The notes under the pieces are model-generated. The model was not told where the DNA came from, ran no database searches, and worked only from the letters and a program-made list of their open reading frames with translations. A DNA stretch of 64,000 bases from Planctobacterium marinum (GTDB lineage: Bacteria; Pseudomonadota; Gammaproteobacteria; Enterobacterales; Alteromonadaceae). The stretch spans positions 1,674,001-1,738,000 of the forward strand of contig NZ_AP027272.1 in assembly GCF_036322805.1 (NCBI RefSeq). The letters run 5' to 3'. The translations under genes and the position numbers were made by a program. Below are positions 37,749 through 49,185 of this stretch, one piece after another (the stretch's first letter is position 1; each line of letters opens with the position of its first letter).

Positions 37749-38759
37749 CTAATGACTTAACTCTCCTTTGATATCGCTGCTCATAACTTTTCGAGCAACA
37801 TCAAAATCTAACCCCTGACTCAATAAATAGTGTAATTTTGCCAAAGCCGCTTCCGGTGTCATATCCATTCCAGATACGACACCCACTTGTTGTAATGATT
37901 TTCCGGTTGCATAACCTTCCATGTTCACTTTGCCGTGCATACATTGAGTGCAATTAACTACCATAATTTCTTGCTCACAAGCATTTCTTAGCTCATTTAA
38001 AATGCCTTCACTCTGCGGTGCATTGCCAACGCCATAGCTCAACAAAATCAGTGCTTTTACCGGCTGCATCAGCGTGTTTCTGATGACCTTGTCACTAATG
38101 CCCGGATAAAGGGTAATAACGCCAACAGGCTGCGGCACAACTTCGTTTATCTTTAAACGATTGCCTTTGGGTAGTGACACACTGCCTGCTACCAATTCAA
38201 TGTTTATTCCTGCTTGCAATAAAGCTGGATAGTTAGGCGAGGTAAATGCATCGAAGCCATCGGCATCGGTTTTACGACTGCGATTACCTCGTAATAGCTT
38301 ATTGTTGAAGAACAAGGAAACTTCTGGAATAGGATAGTTAGCAGCGATATACAGAGCATTTAATAGATTGGTTTGCCCGTCTGAGCGCAACTCTGCCAAC
38401 GGGATTTGAGAGCCTGTAACAATGACGGGCTTATCTAGGTCATCCATCATAAAAGACAGAGCTGAAGCCGTAAAAGCCATAGTGTCAGTGCCATGCAGAA
38501 TAATGAAGCCATCAAACTGTTGGTAATTTGCCTCAATATCTTTGGCGATCTGCATCCAATGAGAGGGATCCATATCTGATGAGTCGATGAGGGAATCGTA
38601 TTCGTGAATGACGAATTCGGGCATTTCTGGTCGATAGAATTCCGGCATTTTCTCCACAGTTGCGGCTAAAAAGCCTTTGACTGGAACATATCCCTTATCT
38701 GATGGGCGCATGCCAATCGTACCGCCTGTGTAGGCGACATATATTTTCTTCTTTTGCAT
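37749..38759 (-). CDS. ansA: L-asparaginase, type I (cytoplasmic)
   Basis: This 336-aa enzyme hydrolyses asparagine to aspartate and ammonia. Both asparaginase threonine motifs are visible: VAYTGGTIGMRPS near residue 8 and ILHGTDTMAFTASAL near 89. The absence of a signal peptide and the overall length match the cytoplasmic type I form. It lies downstream of sppA in the same orientation, an arrangement also seen in Escherichia coli, but here a terminator separates them. Confidence 0.95.
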   Translation of the reverse strand: MQKKKIYVAYTGGTIGMRPSDKGYVPVKGFLAATVEKMPEFYRPEMPEFVIHEYDSLIDSSDMDPSHWMQIAKDIEANYQQFDGFIILHGTDTMAFTASALSFMMDDLDKPVIVTGSQIPLAELRSDGQTNLLNALYIAANYPIPEVSLFFNNKLLRGNRSRKTDADGFDAFTSPNYPALLQAGINIELVAGSVSLPKGNRLKINEVVPQPVGVITLYPGISDKVIRNTLMQPVKALILLSYGVGNAPQSEGILNELRNACEQEIMVVNCTQCMHGKVNMEGYATGKSLQQVGVVSGMDMTPEAALAKLHYLLSQGLDFDVARKVMSSDIKGELSH

Positions 38760-38870
38760 TTCTGTGCGGTTTTATGGCCTTGTGAATTTGTGCACAGTAT
38801 GACATTTTAAGTGGGGAAACAAAAAGATTTATGCGGGCTCAGACGTTATATTATCGCTTGATCCAGACAT

Positions 38871-38895
38871 AAAAAACCGGGCGTCACTGCCCGGT
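38871..38895 (-). terminator. Terminator after sppA
   Basis: On the minus strand ACCGGGC / GCCCGGT with a 6-nt loop is followed by TTTTTT. It lies about 130 bp beyond the sppA stop and about 110 bp before ansA. Confidence 0.85.
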
Positions 38896-39026
38896 AAAAG
38901 AGAATAGATAATACGTTAACGCTGTCTATATTATCACCAGTTGGTGTATTTATTTAACATTTTTTACAGCATTAGCGTATTTTTTTCTTCTTGCTTGATT
39001 GTGAGTAGATTTTGTCCTTTTTAGAC

Positions 39027-40889
39027 TTAAAAATCACACATCATGCACAATGCATAAATACCACGAGGATCGTTCAACTTGGCGATATCTTCGTAATCGG
39101 CAACCAGTTCTTGTACCATCTGCATCAATCGGTGATCGCTGTCTATCTGGATGGCTTTACCGATAATAGAGGAAGCGCCACCGAAGAATTCCTTCCAGAA
39201 AAGTTCTTCAGGTGAAAGTGTTCGCTCAACGTATTGAGTGTCGTAGCTGTCCATTTCTGCAAGCGCTGCCGCAGCTTTTACGGCATCGTTCAGGTAACCC
39301 AGTTTATCTACCAGACCGAGCTGCTGTGCTGTTTCACCTATCCAGACTCTGCCTTGCGCCACTTCATCCACCCGCTCAGGTGTCATATTCCGGGCGTCAG
39401 CCACTAGCGTAATAAACTGATCATAGCCATGTTCAATACTGCGCTGGAAAATATTTCCGATTTGAGGGTTGAGGGTCCTGGCTGCGGAAAAGGCGCCAGT
39501 AAACTCCGTGGTGCCAACCCCATCACTATTAATACCAAGCCAAGCAAGGGTGTCTTCATAGGTCATAAACATGCCGAAGATACCAATTGAACCAGTAATA
39601 GTGGAAGGAGCCGCCCAGATTTCATCAGCATTTGCGGAGATCCAATAGCCACCAGATGCCGCCATTGAACTCATGGATGCCACTACAGGTTTACCAGCCT
39701 CTTGCAGCAATTTGACTTCTTGACGGATAATCTCAGACGCAAACGCACTACCTCCCGGGGAATCTACCTGTAATACCACCGCTTTAATACTGTCATCTTC
39801 CCGGGCTTTACGCAGCAATCTTGCGGTGCTGTCTCCACCAATGGTCCCTGCTTTTTGGGAGCCGTCTAAGATGGTGCCTTTGGCCACCACGATACCCACT
39901 TTGTCGGTGCCGTTATTCATCAGCATCGGATTAGGTTTAACCAGTTGCAGATAGTCACTAAAACTGATGTTGTTATAACCTCTTTTCGACGCATCTTTAT
40001 CAGCAACTTGAGTAATTTCCAGTAATACTTCTTCACGAGTTTTAAGCGCATCAACCCAATTGTTGTCCAAAGCGTACTGAGCAAAGTTACCATTTGCCTG
40101 TTCAAACTTTTCCATAAAGGCATCGATGCGCTCATCGAAGTTTTCAACACTAAAACCTCTGGCCTCGGCCACATCGGCTTTATACTGATTCCAGAGGCTT
40201 GTTAACCACGCCTGATTCGCTTCCTTCGCTTCTTCTGACATGTCATCACGCAGCACGGGTTCAACCGCAGACTTGAAGGTACCCACTCTGAAAACGTGAG
40301 TTTTTGCCTTAAGCTTTTCTAACGCTGACTTGAAGTAGGTTTGATAGCGTCCAAAGCCATCCAGAAACATGAAGCCCATGGGGTTGAGATATACGTGATC
40401 AGCGTGGCTGGCCAGGTAGTATTGGCCTTGTGAATAGTAATCGCCTACAGCATAAACAGGCTTACCTGAACCTTTAAAATCTTCAATGGCTAAAGCAATC
40501 TGCTTGAGTTTATCCATACCGGCGCTGCCAAGACCATGAAGATCTAGCACCATGGCACTAATACGGCTGTCTTCTCTGGCATTTTCGATGGTTAGCAGAA
40601 CGTCTTGCAACAACACTTCGGGATTGTCATCCCGTTGGTCGAAAGCTTCACGCATAAACTCGTCGAATGGATCCACGCTTTGTTTTTGAATCACCACATC
40701 ACCATACAGGTTTAAAACAAACGCGGAGTTCTTTGGTACGCTGATCTTGTCATCTTGGGACACTATTGCGGCAATGATAAACACCACGATCCCGATGAAA
40801 ACAAGGTTAAACACCAAATTGCGTAGAAAATTTAATAGCGACCAAATCCCTTTGAAAAACGATTTTGTCCAACTCTTATCTGCAGACAT
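39027..40889 (-). CDS. sppA: Signal peptide peptidase SppA, 67K type
   Basis: This 620-aa inner-membrane serine protease degrades released signal peptides. One membrane segment near residues 20-45 (LVFNLVFIGIVVFIIAAIV) is followed by two tandem SppA/ClpP-like domains. The probable catalytic lysine is in VGTFKSAVEPVLRDD near 202, and the nucleophilic serine is in SMSSMAASGGYWISA near 406. This Lys-Ser layout is that of the long SppA form. Confidence 0.95.
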   Translation of the reverse strand: MSADKSWTKSFFKGIWSLLNFLRNLVFNLVFIGIVVFIIAAIVSQDDKISVPKNSAFVLNLYGDVVIQKQSVDPFDEFMREAFDQRDDNPEVLLQDVLLTIENAREDSRISAMVLDLHGLGSAGMDKLKQIALAIEDFKGSGKPVYAVGDYYSQGQYYLASHADHVYLNPMGFMFLDGFGRYQTYFKSALEKLKAKTHVFRVGTFKSAVEPVLRDDMSEEAKEANQAWLTSLWNQYKADVAEARGFSVENFDERIDAFMEKFEQANGNFAQYALDNNWVDALKTREEVLLEITQVADKDASKRGYNNISFSDYLQLVKPNPMLMNNGTDKVGIVVAKGTILDGSQKAGTIGGDSTARLLRKAREDDSIKAVVLQVDSPGGSAFASEIIRQEVKLLQEAGKPVVASMSSMAASGGYWISANADEIWAAPSTITGSIGIFGMFMTYEDTLAWLGINSDGVGTTEFTGAFSAARTLNPQIGNIFQRSIEHGYDQFITLVADARNMTPERVDEVAQGRVWIGETAQQLGLVDKLGYLNDAVKAAAALAEMDSYDTQYVERTLSPEELFWKEFFGGASSIIGKAIQIDSDHRLMQMVQELVADYEDIAKLNDPRGIYALCMMCDF

Positions 40890-41016
40890 AATTCTCTCAT
40901 ATTCTTACAACTGTCTATAATCGTACCTAAACTCAGACCAATAACACAGCCAGAAATGTAATTTTTTATGTTGTGTACAGAAGCAAAATCGTTACACTGA
41001 GAATAAAAACAGGTAA

Positions 41017-43059
<2,043 letters not shown>

Positions 43060-43065
43060 ATGATG

Positions 43066-43091
43066 AGCAAGGCACGTTTGTGTGCCTTGCT
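43066..43091 (+). terminator. Terminator after fadH
   Basis: AGCAAGGCAC / GTGCCTTGCT with a 6-nt loop starts 7 bp beyond the fadH stop. The following AATTTATTG gives a weak T-run. Confidence 0.6.
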
Positions 43092-43233
43092 AATTTATTG
43101 TTGAGGAACTGTGTCTAAGCGGAAACAGTTCACAAATCACTAAATTTCCTTTTGAAAAGTGCAGCAACAATTGCCACACTGTTGTTACGCTCAATCTGAC
43201 AAAACACTTTTTTGTCTGTAAGGAATCTATTCT

Positions 43234-44787
43234 ATGACGATTAAATTCACAGCTACTAAACGGCGTTCCTCTCGCGTGTTTATTGCTTTTTCGTTGGCTG
43301 CTTCGACTTTGTTAGCAATGGGGCAGGCCCAAGCCAATCGATTTGGTATCGATGGTGGTGAAACTGCCACAGGTTTACAGGGCATGACCTGTGCTCAATC
43401 TGGGTGTCACTCATCGGGACAGGATTTCAAGTCTTCTTTGGCTTTTTCCGGAGACACAGAGGTTACGCCCGGCAGTGTAAACGATGTCAGTTTAGTCTTA
43501 AGCTTCAGTGCTCCCTCAAGTGTTACCTCCGCTGTTGCAGGATTTCAGGCGGAGTTATCTGACAGTAACGCCTTTTTGATCGCAGGTGATGCACAACTGG
43601 TGGATGACGGCAAATTGAGTCATATGACGCCGCAATCTGCTTCCAGCAATACGGCTACTTTCTCGTTTCAGTGGCAGGCACCTGAAGTGGAGGGGAGTGT
43701 GACCCTTTATGCTTGTTCTCAACCAGCGAATAACGATTTTCTGCAAACTGGTGATGATACTTCTCCTGCCTGTATTGAGCAGGTGATTAGCGTGGCTGAA
43801 GAGGACACTGTTGATCCGGTGGAGCCAAGTAATTTTGTAGCTTACGATTATGATGGTGACGGATTAGCTGATGTTGGTGTGCGCAGACCTTCTAGTTATT
43901 TTCAGTACATCAGTAATTCATCTGATGGTGAAATCCAGCGACATGTATTCGGTAAAAATAGTGCAGACATCCCAGTTTCTGGGGATTTTGATGGTGACGG
44001 TATCGCAGATATCGCTGTCAGAAGGCCTTCCTCTTTCTTTTGGTACATTAAGAATAGCTCCGATGGTGAGATTCAGCGTATTCAATTCGGTCGTAACGCC
44101 GCTGATATTCCCGTTCCGGCTGATTATGATGGTGATGGGATCACGGACGTTGCTGTTCGACGGGCTTCTAATCAGTTTTGGTACATATTGAATTCCAGTG
44201 ATGGTGAGATCCAGCGCATTAATTTTGGTTTACAGGAAGCTGATATCCCTGTGCCTGCAGATTACGATGGCGATGGTATTGATGATGTGGCTGTCAGGAG
44301 ACCATCGAACTTTACCTGGTATATTCTGCGTTCCTCGGATGGTGAGATAGACCGTATTGTATTTGGCAGAGATCAAGACGATATTCCCGTCCCAGCCGAT
44401 TATGATGGTGATGGTAAAGCGGATCTGGCAGTGCGGCGCGCTTCAAATCAATTTTTCTATATCCTGAATAGTTCAGACGGTGAAATTCAGCGTATTAACT
44501 TCGGTCGACAATCGCAAGACGTACCTATTGTTGCGGATTATGATGGTGATGGTAAGGCCGATGTCGCAGTGAGAAGGCCTTCTACCCAACTCCAATACAT
44601 ATTGCGCAGTAGTGATGAATTGATAGAGCGCATTCAGTTCGGGCGTCAATCTACAGATGTGCCCCTTGCCGCCCCTGTGCTAACACGCATGGAAATGGTG
44701 GATCAGGCGAATACCGCCGGTAAGAGTTTAGCTTTTGTTGAAGAAGAATGGGCTGATATGGATTTCATTCAGCAAGAGCCCGAGTAA
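43234..44787 (+). CDS. Secreted protein with CX4CH motif, anchor-V-like domain and six FG-GAP repeats
   Basis: This 517-aa exported protein has a signal peptide ending near AQA at residue 34. Just after it, CAQSGCH (Cys53, Cys58, His59) is a CX4CH variant of a haem-binding motif, placed as the CxSCH motif is in choice-of-anchor-V proteins. A beta-rich domain follows (about 65-190). From residue 204, six repeats of about 46 aa each start with a DxDGDG calcium-binding loop (YDYDGDGLADVGVRR and similar) and carry SSDGEIQRI and FGR elements, an FG-GAP/VCBS-like propeller. No sorting motif is seen at the C-terminus. Function is unknown; extracellular adhesion or binding is an inference. Confidence 0.82.
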   Translation: MTIKFTATKRRSSRVFIAFSLAASTLLAMGQAQANRFGIDGGETATGLQGMTCAQSGCHSSGQDFKSSLAFSGDTEVTPGSVNDVSLVLSFSAPSSVTSAVAGFQAELSDSNAFLIAGDAQLVDDGKLSHMTPQSASSNTATFSFQWQAPEVEGSVTLYACSQPANNDFLQTGDDTSPACIEQVISVAEEDTVDPVEPSNFVAYDYDGDGLADVGVRRPSSYFQYISNSSDGEIQRHVFGKNSADIPVSGDFDGDGIADIAVRRPSSFFWYIKNSSDGEIQRIQFGRNAADIPVPADYDGDGITDVAVRRASNQFWYILNSSDGEIQRINFGLQEADIPVPADYDGDGIDDVAVRRPSNFTWYILRSSDGEIDRIVFGRDQDDIPVPADYDGDGKADLAVRRASNQFFYILNSSDGEIQRINFGRQSQDVPIVADYDGDGKADVAVRRPSTQLQYILRSSDELIERIQFGRQSTDVPLAAPVLTRMEMVDQANTAGKSLAFVEEEWADMDFIQQEPE

Positions 44788-44799
44788 TATGACAATAGG

Positions 44800-44838
44800 G
44801 AGTAATGGCTGATGCGCTATCAGCCATTACTCATTTTT
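44800..44838. terminator. Strong bidirectional terminator
   Basis: A perfect 14-bp stem (GAGTAATGGCTGAT / ATCAGCCATTACTC, 5-nt loop) is followed by ATTTTTAA. It lies in the gap between two converging genes and may serve both. Confidence 0.88.
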
Positions 44839-45388
44839 AATTCCAGTGCTCAAAATATTCGTCCAAATCGCTGATTCGCTTTTCAACGTTTTCAACACTC
44901 GGTGTACCGAGATATAAAAAACCCATAATTTCGTCCTGTTCTTCCAAATATAGCGCCGACTTCAGATTTTCGTCCTGAGCGTAAGCGCCAGTGCGCCAAA
45001 TCCCTTGAAAGCCTTGTGCCACCGCAGCCATCTGCATTGCGCTCATGGCGCTCGCTGCAGCGGCTACCTGTTCAACCCAAGGTACTTTGTGGTGCTCCTT
45101 GTATTTCATAATGGTAATAATCACCATAGGAGCCCTGAGAGGTAATTCGGGGGCTCTTTCGATGTCCCTGTCACTCATATCACTGGCGATAGCTGCTTGC
45201 TCGAGTAGATCGCCAAGTTTCTTTCGGCCATTACCTTCACAAACTATGAATTGCCAAGGCTTGAGTGATGCATGGTCAGGAGCTCTGAGGGCAGCTCTTT
45301 TGATGTTCGCCAGTGCCTCTCCGCAAGGCGCTGGCTCTTTCAAGCGAGGTTGCGACTGTCGGTTTACAAGTAATTCTATTGCATCCAT
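44837..45388 (-). CDS. Nitroreductase family protein, YdjA-like
   Basis: This FMN-dependent oxidoreductase of about 183 aa starts at the ATG at 45388; a GTG two codons upstream is also in frame. It reads MDAIELLVNRQSQPRL, then ALRAPDHASLKPWQFIV near residue 35, and AAASAMSAMQMAAVAQGFQGIWRTG near 110, all typical of the short YdjA subgroup. The C-terminal GFLYLGTPS is also typical. The substrate is not known. Confidence 0.9.
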   Translation of the reverse strand: MDAIELLVNRQSQPRLKEPAPCGEALANIKRAALRAPDHASLKPWQFIVCEGNGRKKLGDLLEQAAIASDMSDRDIERAPELPLRAPMVIITIMKYKEHHKVPWVEQVAAAASAMSAMQMAAVAQGFQGIWRTGAYAQDENLKSALYLEEQDEIMGFLYLGTPSVENVEKRISDLDEYFEHWN

Positions 45389-45569
45389 GTGCACACACCT
45401 TAGGGTTATCAGCCAATCTACGGTGATTTATAACGAAACATTTAGGTATTTACAAACCAAAATGAGAAAAATATACCAGTTAAATAGGGGGGCAAGGGCA
45501 ATCGATATTCAGGCGCGCAAAAATTGACTACACTGGATAAGGAGTCCTGAAGTCAGAAGGGGTATCCAG

Positions 45570-45812
45570 ATGAATTTTGACAAGTCTAAAGCGAAAAATA
45601 ATGCTAGCTCTGACAACAAAGGCGCGGGAGGATTTATGGGTTTTTTCAAACGTCACAAGACTAAGGTCAACAATAAGCCCACCGTATCAAATACATTAGT
45701 TCAGTTTGCTGAAGAAGATTCGAAGCGCATAGCAGTGCTCATCAAAAGTTGGTTAGAAGCTGATGATAAAGCTAGAAGCAAGGCGATTACAGAGAGTAAG
45801 CCTCGTAGATAG
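45570..45812 (+). CDS. Small basic protein of unknown function
   Basis: This 80-aa reading frame is preceded by AAGGGGTATCCAG, a plausible ribosome-binding site. The product is Lys- and Ser-rich with a short glycine/phenylalanine stretch (GAGGFMGFFKRHK) and one amphipathic helix, EEDSKRIAVLIKSWLEADD. The helix loosely recalls C-terminal helices of flagellar FliF or FliG proteins, but similarity is too short to name it. No recognised family. Confidence 0.5.
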   Translation: MNFDKSKAKNNASSDNKGAGGFMGFFKRHKTKVNNKPTVSNTLVQFAEEDSKRIAVLIKSWLEADDKARSKAITESKPRR

Positions 45813-45867
45813 TAATGGACCAAAGTGACGACACTATTCTGGGCCCGCAGGCCCAGACAACAAATTA

Positions 45868-46128
45868 TCAGGCGCTTTCAGAAGCAGACATTAAATCAAT
45901 TTCTGAATCGCTGTTATCACGTTCAATGTACATTTTGATTAATTCCGCAGGTTTGAATCCGCACGCCATAGACATTGCCAAGAATTGGTTCATGCTAGGT
46001 GAACCTACGTTTTTTTCCCAGTTCTCATAAGTTTTACGTGTTTTAACGCCAGCAAATTCTGCCATTTGAACTGTAGTCTTACCTGCTCTCAAGCGCATGA
46101 TGCGTAAATCAGTACCTGTAATAATCAT
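45868..46128 (-). CDS. Small helix-turn-helix protein (XRE-like)
   Basis: This 86-aa protein is mostly a DNA-binding domain. DLRIMRLRAGKTTVQMAEFAGV looks like the first helices of an XRE/Cro fold, and TRKTYENWEKNVGSPSMNQFLAM completes it. The tail is acidic. It stands alone between ydjA-like and asnS genes, and a 545-bp non-coding stretch lies upstream. The overlapping 71-aa frame on the other strand has no recognisable features. The target is unknown. Confidence 0.72.
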   Translation of the reverse strand: MIITGTDLRIMRLRAGKTTVQMAEFAGVKTRKTYENWEKNVGSPSMNQFLAMSMACGFKPAELIKMYIERDNSDSEIDLMSASESA

Positions 46129-46331
46129 CTTTTAACACCCCATCTATTAAAGATTAAATTGGAATCATGGAATTCACTCTTTCAGTGATGTAATGGTAAA
46201 AAATATTTTGTGGGACGAGATTAACATGCCTAAAAAAGACCACTAAAGTTTAATAAGTGTATGAAATAAAAAAGAAAATAGTTTGATTTTTTTTTGAAGC
46301 GTTTACATTTTGGAGGCTTCCGGGGGGATTA

Positions 46332-46406
46332 ATGATCCGAATACCATTAAAACAGCGTTTATTGGGAATGATAACTTCTCTCATTCTCTTCTGGAGCGCG
46401 GTATGA
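46332..46406 (+). CDS. Possible small membrane peptide (24 aa)
   Basis: An ATG preceded by GGGGGGATTA encodes MIRIPLKQRLLGMITSLILF and four more residues before TGA. The basic start and hydrophobic end look like either a small membrane protein or the first membrane helix of a lost sensor or chemotaxis gene. The evidence is the ribosome-binding site and the composition only. Confidence 0.3.
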   Translation: MIRIPLKQRLLGMITSLILFWSAV

Positions 46407-46638
46407 TGCAGACGTTTTTAAGCCTAACAAAGTACATATTTGTCACATTCACCATTGAGAGTCATTGAAAATAATATTCGTGGAATATTAAGAGTGAAAT
46501 TTATACCTGGTTTATAGTCATATTCTTACACCTAAGTGGATGATTATCTTATACATACAGTGTCAAAATAGTGATGAACAAGTAAGGCTTAGTTTGATCG
46601 AGTGGCTAAAAAAATTTGAGTCTTATGAAGATAAAGTT

Positions 46639-46660
46639 CAGGCACCAGTATAGGTGCCTG
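46639..46660 (-). terminator. Terminator after asnS
   Basis: CAGGCACC / GGTGCCTG with a 6-nt loop lies 14 bp beyond the asnS stop. On the minus strand it is followed by AACTTTATC, a weak T-run. Confidence 0.6.
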
Positions 46661-46673
46661 AGAAAAGAGGGTA

Positions 46674-48071
46674 CTAGTATTCTGCGTTGCCGGGAGTTCT
46701 GGGAAAAGGAATGACATCCCTGACATTTTGCATACCGGTGACATAAGCTACCAGCCTTTCAAATCCGAGGCCAAATCCAGAGTGAGGCACTGAGCCGTAT
46801 CGTCTTAAATCGCGATACCAGCTATAGTCTTCTTTCACCAGTTCCATTTCTTCCATGCGCTGGTCGAGCACGTCCAGACGTTCCTCTCTTTGCGAGCCAC
46901 CGATGATTTCACCAATGCCTGGTGCCAATACATCCATTGCAGCAACGGTCTTGCCATCAGGATTCATGCGCATGTAAAACGCTTTGATATCCTTAGGGTA
47001 GTTTTGCATGATGATGGGAGCGCCTACATGCTCTTCTGCCAGGTATCTCTCGTGTTCTGAGGCGAGATCAATACCCCATTCCACAGGGAACTCGAATTTT
47101 TTACCGCAGTTTTTCAAAATTTCAATGGCATCTGTGTAGTCCATGCGAACGAAGTCTTGTTCTATGACCTTTTCCAGACGGCTAACCGCTTCTTTGTTGA
47201 TGCGCTGTGCGAAGAATGCCATATCATCAGCGCGTTCTTCTAGCACTGCTTTGAATACGTATTTCAACATGTCTTCTGACAGCTGAGCAATATCGGCAAG
47301 GTCGGCAAAGGCTACTTCCGGCTCAATCATCCAGAATTCCGCCAGATGTCTGCTGGTGTTGGAGTTTTCAGCTCTGAATGTCGGACCAAAGGTATACACC
47401 TTAGAAAGTGCACAGCAGTAGGTTTCTACATTTAATTGACCTGAAACGGTCAGAAATGCTTCATTGCCGAAAAAGTCTTGTGAATAATCAACATCGCCCT
47501 TGTCGTTACGCGGTAAATTCATCATATCTAAGGTTGATACCCTGAACATTTCACCTGCACCTTCAGTATCACTCGCGGTGATAATTGGCGTACTGATCCA
47601 GTAGTAACCGCGCTCGTGGAAGAATCGGTGAATTGCTTGAGATAAGCAGTTTCTCACCCGGGTTACGGCACCTATAACATTGGTTCTTGCTCTCAAGTGG
47701 GCGTGTTCACGCAAAAACTCAATACTGTGGCGTTTGGCGGCCATTGGATATGTGTCTGGGTTTTCCACCCAGCCCAAAACCTCAACTTCTGAGGCTTCAA
47801 CTTCCAGCGCTTGTCCTGCGCCTTCAGACTTTTTAAGGACACCAGATACGGAAACAGAGCAACCTGCTGTAAGTTTTTGCACATCAGCGTAATTATTCAG
47901 GGTATTTAATGCAATGACCTGCACAGGGTCAAAGCAGCTGCCATCATGCACTGCAACAAAGGATAAACCAGCTTTGGAATCGCGACGAGTGCGAACCCAA
48001 CCTTTCACGACAATTGTGTCTCCTGCGTTGTACTTTCCACTGAGTACATCTACGACGGCGGCGTGTGCCAT
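46674..48071 (-). CDS. asnS: Asparaginyl-tRNA synthetase
   Basis: This 465-aa class II synthetase charges tRNA-Asn. The N-terminal OB-fold anticodon domain ([19 protein letters not shown] near residue 22) is followed by the catalytic core with motif 2 ([21 protein letters not shown] near 234) and motif 3 ([15 protein letters not shown] near 438). The length is standard. Two small inverted repeats upstream (48100-48116 and 48130-48144) could be leader hairpins. Confidence 0.98.
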   Translation of the reverse strand: MAHAAVVDVLSGKYNAGDTIVVKGWVRTRRDSKAGLSFVAVHDGSCFDPVQVIALNTLNNYADVQKLTAGCSVSVSGVLKKSEGAGQALEVEASEVEVLGWVENPDTYPMAAKRHSIEFLREHAHLRARTNVIGAVTRVRNCLSQAIHRFFHERGYYWISTPIITASDTEGAGEMFRVSTLDMMNLPRNDKGDVDYSQDFFGNEAFLTVSGQLNVETYCCALSKVYTFGPTFRAENSNTSRHLAEFWMIEPEVAFADLADIAQLSEDMLKYVFKAVLEERADDMAFFAQRINKEAVSRLEKVIEQDFVRMDYTDAIEILKNCGKKFEFPVEWGIDLASEHERYLAEEHVGAPIIMQNYPKDIKAFYMRMNPDGKTVAAMDVLAPGIGEIIGGSQREERLDVLDQRMEEMELVKEDYSWYRDLRRYGSVPHSGFGLGFERLVAYVTGMQNVRDVIPFPRTPGNAEY

Positions 48072-48099
48072 TCAAATCTCCAATCAAGAATTTAGTTAC

Positions 48100-48144
48100 G
48101 TCACTTTGATAGTGACAAGAGGTTTTCAGGGTTACAGGGTAACC
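48100..48144. promoter_or_regulatory. Two small inverted repeats upstream of asnS
   Basis: GTCAC/GTGAC with a 7-nt loop (48100-48116) and GGTTACAGGGTAACC (48130-48144) lie 29-73 bp before the asnS start. They could be leader RNA hairpins or protein sites. Nothing further supports a function. Confidence 0.3.
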
Positions 48145-48213
48145 GGATATCGTATGTTACTTTTTGTGTGCTGATAGACAAGCGTAAAAAGCTAAAAAGT
48201 TGGATTTTTAGCG

Positions 48214-49020
48214 TTAATTAGCCAGAAGGGAAGGGTTCACTAATTTACTACTGCTATTTTGTTCTGTATGTTTTATGTAGTGAGAGGTGATTTGTTCTAC
48301 TTTTCCCTCGTTTTTTAAATTATCAATAGCTTTATTTATTGGCGCCAGTAAATGGGCGTGTTCTTCTCTTAGCCGAAAGTGCAAGTCTCCCTCGGAGTGC
48401 TGTGCGCCATAGGCTATGTTGATCCCAATTTGCTCTGCCCAATAACTGGCGGGCAGATCCCCCATGATGACTGCCTGAATGCGACCGATTTGCAATGCTT
48501 TAATTAGCTGATATTCAGAATTAAAATCGACGCGTTCAAACATAGCATCGTTGTTGTAAAGGTAGCCCCGTACTGTACCTATCTGCTGGTGATGCATCTG
48601 GTCGAGTGTACTGAAAAGATGTTGGTTTTCAGGCAGGGTAACCAGATATTCTCGAATCTCTATCAAACCTTCACTGATCACAAATCCCTCAGGGATTTTA
48701 TGCCCAGCAAACCAGCTGGGGCTGGTAACATCAAAATCCAATTCACCCTTCTCCAGTGCCATTAGGGTTCTCTTGGGAGGGAGCTCAGTAGGTACGCCGA
48801 GAATATTAGCTCTGGCCAGCACGGCGCTGACTAACTCAGCCACAATACCCGGGTGTTCAGCATCTGGAATGAAATAAGGGTACCACGCACTGGAGCCTGA
48901 AATATCAAATTTCAACGTTGCGATTGGCTTTGCTGTATCCCGATAATCGTCAGCGACACATGGGTAAGTTGCGATGAACAAACTTAATATGCCCCAAATT
49001 ATTAATTTATTGCTTAGCAT
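48214..49020 (-). CDS. Periplasmic solute-binding-like protein (SBP_bac_3 type)
   Basis: I start this 268-aa exported protein at the ATG at 49020, giving the signal MLSNKLIIWGILSLFIATYPCVA; an ATG at 49065 would add 15 residues. The mature part has the two-lobe pattern of family 3 solute-binding proteins: FDISGSSAWYPYFIPDAEHPGIVAELV, LPPKRTLMALEKGELDFDVTSPSW, and IGTVRGYLYNND. No ABC permease or ATPase is adjacent, so it may be an orphan sensor or binding protein, as is common in Alteromonadales. The ligand is unknown. Confidence 0.8.
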   Translation of the reverse strand: MLSNKLIIWGILSLFIATYPCVADDYRDTAKPIATLKFDISGSSAWYPYFIPDAEHPGIVAELVSAVLARANILGVPTELPPKRTLMALEKGELDFDVTSPSWFAGHKIPEGFVISEGLIEIREYLVTLPENQHLFSTLDQMHHQQIGTVRGYLYNNDAMFERVDFNSEYQLIKALQIGRIQAVIMGDLPASYWAEQIGINIAYGAQHSEGDLHFRLREEHAHLLAPINKAIDNLKNEGKVEQITSHYIKHTEQNSSSKLVNPSLLAN

Positions 49021-49185
49021 GTAGTAGTGCTGACTCAAGTTGATGATGAATATACCCAAAATCATTTAGGTTGGCATTATCAATATTCAGGGGGGGAAAA
49101 CAATACTACTTTTGGTTAAAAAGGATGCAGGCCACGTTTTGTTTGTAGCAGATGCTTGCCAAATTGAGGAGGATACTATCCAAGT

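Larger units (their letters stand above)
46129..46673. other. 545-bp gap with one possible 24-aa membrane peptide
   Basis: The gap is AT-rich and holds no long frame. A possible small ORF at 46332-46406 and the asnS terminator hairpin (46639-46660) are described separately. It probably also carries the promoter of the HTH gene. Confidence 0.5.

Noticed and set aside
45815-46030. 71-aa open frame on the plus strand
   Set aside because: It overlaps most of the HTH gene on the minus strand, which has a recognisable DNA-binding domain; this frame has none.
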